Assembly: GCF_029168945.1 (NCBI RefSeq)
Contig: NC_083602.1
Location: 75,102,600-75,166,599, forward strand
Direction: 5' to 3'
DNA: 64,000 nucleotides
From: Cannabis sativa
Lineage: Eukaryota; Streptophyta; Magnoliopsida; Rosales; Cannabaceae
Made by a program: the position numbers and the translations under genes. How positions within the stretch are numbered: position 1 is the first letter of the stretch; each line of letters begins with the position of its first letter. Below the pieces are notes generated by a model that did not search any database, was not told the DNA's origin, and saw only the letters and a list, made by a program, of their open reading frames with translations. Below are positions 58,201 to 64,000 of the stretch, one piece after another.

Positions 58201-58652
58201 TTCCTATTAGTTGAACTCAGTTTCCAGCTTCTATTTAAGGGGGCTAATTCCTATTGGGACCTGTCATCATGAGTCACTAGACATTATTCAGATATCCCTT
58301 GGCATGATAGTCATAGAGAACTTTAAAATTTTCCCTTTCTGGCCGGATATAAAGCTTCACTTCTGGCGTATGAGAATGAGTTCCTTTTAAGAAACATGTC
58401 CAATACTCGAGTATACATTAGGCTGATATTGTATGAATTTAGTGTCTTCGATTAATTATTACAAATTTTTGATGGCCTTGAATTTGGTTATTTTGGATCA
58501 TGCTTGGTATTGTGAGATCCATCCATCTCTATCTCAGTTGATGGTGGAAGTAACAACACAAGTACCATTTTTACTTGTTTAATGTTATGGTCATAGGATA
58601 GGATTCACAAGTTGATGTTTAATTCTTTTCTTTGTCTTCTTTTTCAGGATAA
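52206..58652 (+). CDS. ATG18: Autophagy-related protein 18, BCAS3-containing class (ATG18g/h type)
   Basis: Coding exons by reading splice sites: 52206-52379, 53149-53607, 53822-54256, 54719-54964, 55052-55849, 55932-56101, 57253-57371, 57458-57991, 58648-58652; 2940 nt, 979 residues, all introns GT-AG, frame kept throughout. The family is a PI3P-binding beta-propeller acting at the autophagosome membrane. The N-terminus (FLPNSLKFISSCIKTASSGV, ASVAASISG) is typical of long plant ATG18 proteins. Propeller blades follow (VLLLGYSNGFQVLDVEN; AHTSPISALCFDPSGTLLV; ASIHGNNINIFRI). LHRG at about 431-434 replaces the FRRG lipid motif of short ATG18 proteins. The BCAS3 domain includes VQWWDVCRRTDWPE (about 627). 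The protein ends FAFSEEG, as in known members. Ser/Asp-rich stretches fill exon 8. Assignment to g or h is by N-terminal likeness only. It is the only intact host gene here. Confidence 0.93.
54265..54682 (+). repeat. Tandem duplication inside ATG18 intron 3
   Basis: Two diverged direct copies of about 206 bp (54265-54470 and 54476-54682), both starting TTATTATAAAAGA and sharing GCACAAATGCAAGAAAAG and TATACACAGAAACAAATA; the period is 211 bp. The first copy begins eight bases after the donor GT and the second ends about 35 bases before the acceptor, so the intron is almost entirely this duplication. Confidence 0.9.
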
Positions 58653-60036
58653 GGTGCTCTTTTCTCTGAGCAAATACGAACTTGTTATGAAGTTGTGCAA
58701 ATTTTCTGTGTAGGCCTTTGAAAATGTTTTTAGTGCGGTTGGCCCCTAGTACTGAGTCTGGACAGATCTAATTGGTATTTCAGGTTTATTTTCTTTCAAC
58801 AATCGAAATGCTACTACTGACTGTTTGATCCAAGAAACGATAAATTAAAAATTCATCAAAATTTGCTGCTTCTGGGGCAGCCGACCTTTTTCCCTTTTCT
58901 TTCTAAATTATTTCTTGTGTAAATAATGTAAATTGAAAATTCATAGTAGAAAAATGTTGTGTGGACGATGGATTCACGGATTCTTCTTCTATGTTGTGTA
59001 ACATTATTATTCATTCTTCAAAGTAAAGAAAAAAAAAAGAGAAAAAAGTGGAAATAAAAGTGTACGTATTTTGCTTATGACTTATCTGGCATCACTACTT
59101 GTCAAGGCATAGTTACTAGTTTTAGGGCTAAAGTGGTGTACAATAATAAGCTCTAGGTGTATTCACCAGACTGCCCACATAAATTTAATTAGGGGTATAA
59201 ATTAATTCAATTTAATTATAATCGATGGCCACATAATGCATATTCAATTATGATTGAATCAAGTTATATGTTATTTTTGAATCGGATATTAATTTTTTCT
59301 TTTTTTTTTGTTTGAACATAATTTTGAATCGGATATTAGATGAGATATTTATAAATCTAATACAATTTAATATTTAATAAAACTAAGTAGTATTTTTATT
59401 TGGTTTGGATAAGTAATTAAATTTTATATTGTTATGTTTTAAATTAAGGGTGTAACATTTAAGTCAATTCAATTTGAAATTTTATGCTTAATAAACCTAA
59501 AAATTGGTCTCCTAAACTAATACTATGCATAATTTGTAAAATGAGATAATTTTTTGTAAATCCAATTTTACCCCCCATTTACATTACCCCCTCCCCTCTC
59601 TCTTGTTCTCAATTCTTCAATGTTCCCCAGCCGAACTCCCCTCCCACACTACCCACCCATACATTTTTTTTTTCTCTTCACTCATTCTCCACTCATTTTC
59701 TTAACTTCATATCACTATAATATACTACACTACAAGCTATTCTACCTATTTTCTTTAAAATTTGGAGGGAGCATCATACACGGAGCAACATTCTACAGGC
59801 AATGGGTAATTTTTTTTTGTTTGTGTAATCTTGTTTGTTGTTGTTGTTGTTATATTTAGTTTAGAATGTTGTTTTGATGCTTGATCTGTGGATTGTTATT
59901 GTTATTTTGCTGTTTTTTGGGTTAAAATGTTTGTTGCTTGTGAATTTTTCCTAGTTTTGGCAATTTTTTTCGTCTAGCCCGATGGGATTTGATGCTGGTC
60001 CGATGGGGGGCCTGATGCCCTGTCAAAATAGTTGAA
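58653..60036. other. ATG18 3' UTR and intergenic region
   Basis: The first 300-400 bp should be the 3' UTR of ATG18, with AATAATGTAAAT near 58924 and GGAAATAAAAG near 59050 as possible polyadenylation signals. Beyond is AT-rich intergenic sequence with a repeated TTTTGAATCGGATATTA at about 59275 and 59324 and CT-rich stretches at 59585-59700. I see no gene. Confidence 0.5.
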
Positions 60037-60430
60037 AGGGGTGAAGGCCCGATGGGGTGCCCGATGGTACCCTAAAATTTTTCAGTTTTGTTTTTTTTGG
60101 GTCGGGTCCGATGGGCCCAATGGGGTGCCCGATGGTACCCCTAAATTTTTTTCATTTTTTTTTTGTTTTTTGGGGTCGGGTCCGATGGGGTGCCCGATGG
60201 CACCCCTAAAAATTTTCAATTTTGTTTTTTTTTTGGGTCGGGCCCGATTGGCTGCCAGATGGTACCCCTAAAATTTTTCATTTTTTATTTTTTTGGGTCG
60301 GGTCCGATGGGCCTAATGGCACCCCTTAAATTTTCAAATTTGTTTTTTTTGGGGGTCGGGTCCGATGGGCCCGATGGGACCTTAAAAAATGGTTTTTTGT
60401 TTAATTTTTGGGATCGGGCCCAATTTTGTC
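60037..60430 (+). repeat. Minisatellite, units of about 58-74 bp
   Basis: At least six units, each with GGGTCGGGTCCGATGGG, GCCCGATGG(T/C)ACCCCTAAA and a T-rich tail. Units start near 60099, 60173, 60235, 60295, 60353 and 60410, with a partial one from 60037. The ORFs across it (60032-60271, 60163-60471) are products of the repeat and not genes. Confidence 0.85.
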
Positions 60431-60542
60431 CGATGGTCGTGTCTGATTTTGTCCGATTATTTTCATATTAATTGCAATGAAAGATTTTTGGTAACTTTTC
60501 GGTGAGATTTTTGTTCTAAATTGTAATTGTATTTTGTTTTAA

Positions 60543-62082
60543 ATGTATGTGATAGGTTCAACTGTTAATGCATGTGTTATGTATAATAGCGTTTGGGAGC
60601 TTGATGGTACAGATTGGGTTTATAAACGGGGCGAAAATTTGACATTTGACATTGATTCGAACCTAAGCTACTCAGGTTTGGTTGATGTTTTGTATGAAGA
60701 ACTGGATGTTGACAAAGTGGAGTATGACTTGAAATTGGAAGTAAATTACAAGTACAGGAAAGGCTATGAGTATCGCCCTGAAGTTATTGGAAATGATAAG
60801 CGTGCAAGGTATTTTTTATCTACACTTGTGAAGAAGCCAGATGAATTTATTCCTTTGTTTGTGACTTTGTTAAAGAAGAATATTTGTGTCGATCCTAGTC
60901 CCACACCAAGTTCTGTTAAGGACAATCGTAGCGAGGTTGAGAGTTTTTTTCTAGAAACAAATCTAGAGGTGTTGGTTGCCGATGTATTACCTGAATTAAA
61001 CACTATGATGCCGAGTGCTGATATTGTAGCATAAATGCCCTTCATTGATGATTTTTTTGATGGTCCAGACCCTGAATGTTATGTTGAGGGCAATGATGGC
61101 ATAAGAGATGACCAAGGTACAGAAGTCCCTGCTGCTGTAGCTTTGAACTTGACTCCACTATCGTACCAAATACCACTGAGGCCACCGACACGGAAAAGAG
61201 TGCCCCGTAGAGAAAATCGCCAAACACCTGCTACTAGTAGTAGTCGTCCAGGCGAAATCAGTATTGCTAGAGGAACCACTGACAGTACATGTCCTAATAA
61301 TGGTAGAGAGACCAATGATATTAGTGGTCCTACTAATGCTCGAGGGACCAATGTGACTGGATTTAGCGATCCATTTTCTTCTTCGACAAGTTACGGTAAA
61401 TTCAAGAAGAAAATGTATACAAGAGAAGACATCGAGGATCTATGGGTGGCACAGCAGGCGGGGAGTTACATGTAGGAAAGTTTTTTAGAGACAAAGAGCA
61501 TTTAAAGATGGTTGTTGGCTTGTATGCAATGAAGAAAGGGTTTAACTACTACGTTAGGAAGTCTGGTACTGATATTTGGTACGTCACATGTAAGGATACA
61601 TATTGTGGGTGGAGATTAAGAGCGAAGAAGAACGTACTTTCTAACATGTTTGAGGTGAGTGCATTTCATAATGTACATACATGTTCCCTTGATCTTCGAG
61701 GAAAAGATAACCGTCAAGCATCACCTTTGATAGTTTCCCATCTAATTAAGGATAAGTTCGCAACTGACGGCTCGGATCATTTGGCCTCTGATATAAGAAA
61801 AAGTATGCACAAGGATTACGGGATCCAAATGAGTTTATGAAAAGGCATGGAGGTGCAGAGAGAAGACACTACACCTAGTTCGGGGTACACATGAAGATTC
61901 GTACTCGAAATTACCTAGTTACTTGCACATGCTACAGTTGAGAAATCCAGGTACCATCACGGATTTTGTGGTAGAAGATGGTCGCTTCAAGTATTGTTTC
62001 TTCTCTCTGGGTCCTTGTATTCGGGGGTTTAGGTTTTGTCGACCTGTTGTATGCGTTGATGGGTCTTTTTTGAAGACTAGGT
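60543..62082 (+). pseudogene. Mutator-like (MULE) transposase, broken and truncated
   Basis: Plus-strand pieces of a MuDR-family transposase. Residues from 60543 resemble the N-terminal region of plant MULE proteins (VWELDGTDWVYKRGENLTFD; EFIPLFVTLLKK). An in-frame TAA (61032-61034) precedes a low-complexity linker (61035-61475). A frame change near 61445-61475 leads to the MuDR DNA-binding domain (KFFRDKEHLKMVVGLYAMKK; CKDTYCGWRLRAKK; FHNVHTCS, a CCHC-like pattern). Another break near 61838 precedes the start of the DDE domain at 61923-62082 (LRNPGTITDF; VVCVDGSFLK with the first catalytic Asp). Copia LTR H1 cuts the domain at 62083; the rest lies beyond the window. Terminal inverted repeats were not found. 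Confidence 0.85.
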
Positions 62083-62267
62083 TGTTGGAAATTATTTTAC
62101 CAGGATCTTAGATCTACTCACAAGTATGTTTATTAACACCCTAAATATGAACTTTCTAAAACGATGAAATAAACACATATAAAGTTAAAGAAACCTTACA
62201 TTGGGTGCAGCGGAATAATATGACTCCTTCCGTTCAGATATCTAGCCCTTGATTCCTTTCTGTAGCA
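62083..62267 (-). repeat. Copia LTR H1, first 185 bp
   Basis: Starts TGTTGGAAATT inside the MULE transposase and matches the start of the other copia LTRs up to TGTAGCA. It is interrupted at 62268 by another LTR of the same family in the same orientation. Its left flank TAGGT should be repeated to the right of the window. Confidence 0.88.
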
Positions 62268-64000
62268 TGTTGGAATTATTCTACCAGGATCTTAGATCTA
62301 CTCACAAGTATGTTTATTAACACCCTAAATATGAACTTTCTAAAACGATGAAATAAACACATATAAAGTTAAGAAACCTTACATTGAGTGCAGCGGAATA
62401 TAATTACTCCTTCCGTTCAGATATCTAGCCCTTGATTCCTTTCTGTAGTAGAGCATTATCAATATCTGAACCTGGATCTCTTTCTCTGAATCTTTGATGC
62501 TGAAACCTCCTTCTTGCTGAAAGTCTTTCTTCACGATCTTCCTCACTATGATTGAGGTATCACTTGCTGTGTGTGGGCACTACTCATACACTAAGAATTT
62601 CAAAATATTGAAAAAGAAAAGAAGAGAGGGAGTGGTCAGCCAGATAGGGAGAGAGAAGGATCAGTTTTTTCTGAATCAGAAGTGTCAGAAGAAAAGTGTG
62701 TAGTTTTCCTAAAGCCTTCACTATCTATTTATAGCATTCCACTAGGGTTAGGTTTGAATTATTTGGCATTAAAATAATGAAAATATCAGAGGGAAAACCC
62801 TACAAAAGTGGCCGGCCCTATACTAGTGGATTTGGGCCTCACTTTTTGTAATTTTGCAGTTTTATCTTTTCTGCATCTGATTTTCTCAAAAACGCTAATT
62901 TTCTAATTAAACCATTTAAATGCCAATTCTAACTATTTAATAACTAGAAATAATTATTAAATAATATTGTCATTTATCATATTTATTAATTGAACCATAC
63001 AAAGTATCATAATTAACAAATATGCCCCTAAAACTCTTTCTTTACAATTTCGCCCTTACTTAGTGAAAAATTCACAAATAGACATAGTCTAATTTGAGAA
63101 TTATAATTGATTAATCAAAACCAATTATATGAGTCTTACAAGCAATATTATCTCAACTAGTGCGGGGACCATGCGTCTATATAACCGAGCTTCCAATAAG
63201 TAGATCAAGAATTTAGCACTAAAATTCACTAACTTAATAATTCTTCGTTGAATCCACGCATAGAACTTAGAATTGCACTCTCAGTATATAGAATGCTCTA
63301 TATGTTCCACCATATAGACACATCATTAGTTATCCATTGTTATAATCCTAATGTGATCACTGATCCTCTATATGAATGATCTACACTGTAAAGGGATTAA
63401 ATTACCGTTACACCCTACAATGTATTTATTCCTTAAAACACTTGACCCCGTATAAATGATATTTCAGCTTATGTGAAATGAGTACTCCACCATTTATGTT
63501 CGTTTGGTCAAGCTCGAAGGAGATCATCCTTTGCTTACTATTCGCCAGATAGAAGCTATAGATTCCATGTTTATGATAGCGCTCCGACTCAATTGCACTA
63601 CCGTGTTCCCAAAATGTACGTATCACCCTGACCTAAAAGTAGGCTTAACTAACAAATCAAAGAACAAGAATAGCCTTTCAAGATTGAGCCTAATCATAAC
63701 AGGATTAAGAACATTTGATCTAGGACCAACTTGGCGATATTGACTTGAATAGATATTACGGTAAATTTAATAAATCTAAGTCAAAGTTCAATATCGGTCC
63801 CTTCCGATGCATACTCTATGCACCCAACCTGAGCTTTACTTTAACCAATGTTTTGGAAAGAACATAACATTTCTCCAAATGCAGGTAAACTCTTGTTGTA
63901 GATTATCATATCAGTAAAACCCTATGTCTGATAAATCTAGGAAACTTTATTCACATAGTCATGTTTACTTTCCAATGTGTTGACGACACAATAAACAGGA
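62268..64000 (-). repeat. Copia LTR H2, nested in H1, cut by window end
   Basis: A second LTR starting TGTTGGAATTATT directly after TAGCA (62263-62267, the presumed target site). It runs at least 1733 bp and leaves the window before its end. Whether it is a solo LTR or the 3' LTR of a minus-strand element cannot be told here. Confidence 0.88.

Noticed and set aside
60032..60471. ORFs rich in Gly, Phe and Pro
   Set aside because: They are translations of the minisatellite units.

Overview
The window is nuclear DNA of a flowering plant, most likely a eudicot. It is AT-rich, has plant-type LTR retrotransposons (Ty1/copia, and Ty3/gypsy of the Tat type), a CACTA transposon and a Mutator-like (MULE) transposase, and holds one spliced host gene with GT-AG introns. 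The species cannot be fixed from this sequence. I see no rRNA, tRNA or CRISPR.

Almost everything outside about 51.4-60.5 kb is a deep nest of transposons. The dominant family is one copia group with LTRs of about 1.9 kb whose ends are TGTTGG...CCAACA (one element has CTAACA ends). Copies, left to right: element A (1-4822, minus strand, cut by the window start) inserted in an inverted LTR remnant F (to 5178); a solo LTR (6103-7975, TSD GATAC); element B (8724-18963, minus strand, two LTRs); a decayed plus-strand element D (21879-41750) that lost its 5' LTR; element C (28360-38392, minus strand, full length, TSD ATTCT) inside the 3' LTR of D; LTR remnant E (41751-42602), into which D had inserted; a solo LTR (48920-50819, TSD AAGTA); and at the right edge LTR H2 (from 62268) inside LTR H1 (from 62083), which itself splits a MULE transposase. 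A non-autonomous CACTA element (39969-41689, TSD TTA) also sits in the LTR of D.

The older background is at least three Tat-type gypsy elements on the plus strand. Each shows a 3' LTR of about 0.63-0.85 kb (19810-20438; 46225-47069; 48771-51385 including a nested solo LTR). Upstream of each LTR is an additional gene in antisense, resembling the plant 'putative gypsy type transposon' proteins, with recognisable introns in the best copy (42893-45042). A gypsy reverse transcriptase/RNase H remnant lies at 20661-21878.

The host gene at 52206-58652 (plus strand, nine coding exons by my reading, 979 codons before the stop) encodes an ATG18 protein of the long plant class with a C-terminal BCAS3 domain (ATG18g/h type), a PI3P-binding beta-propeller protein of autophagy. 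Its upstream region abuts the third gypsy LTR. Its 5' leader carries an upstream ORF overlapping the main start, and intron 3 holds a tandem duplication of about 211 bp.

The points most worth following are the copia family's replacement of most of gag by a long, structured, conserved leader; the antisense intron-bearing gene of the Tat elements; two tandem 85-nt fold-backs near that gene; an active-site substitution in the integrase of the youngest-looking element; and repeated LTR-into-LTR insertion within one family.
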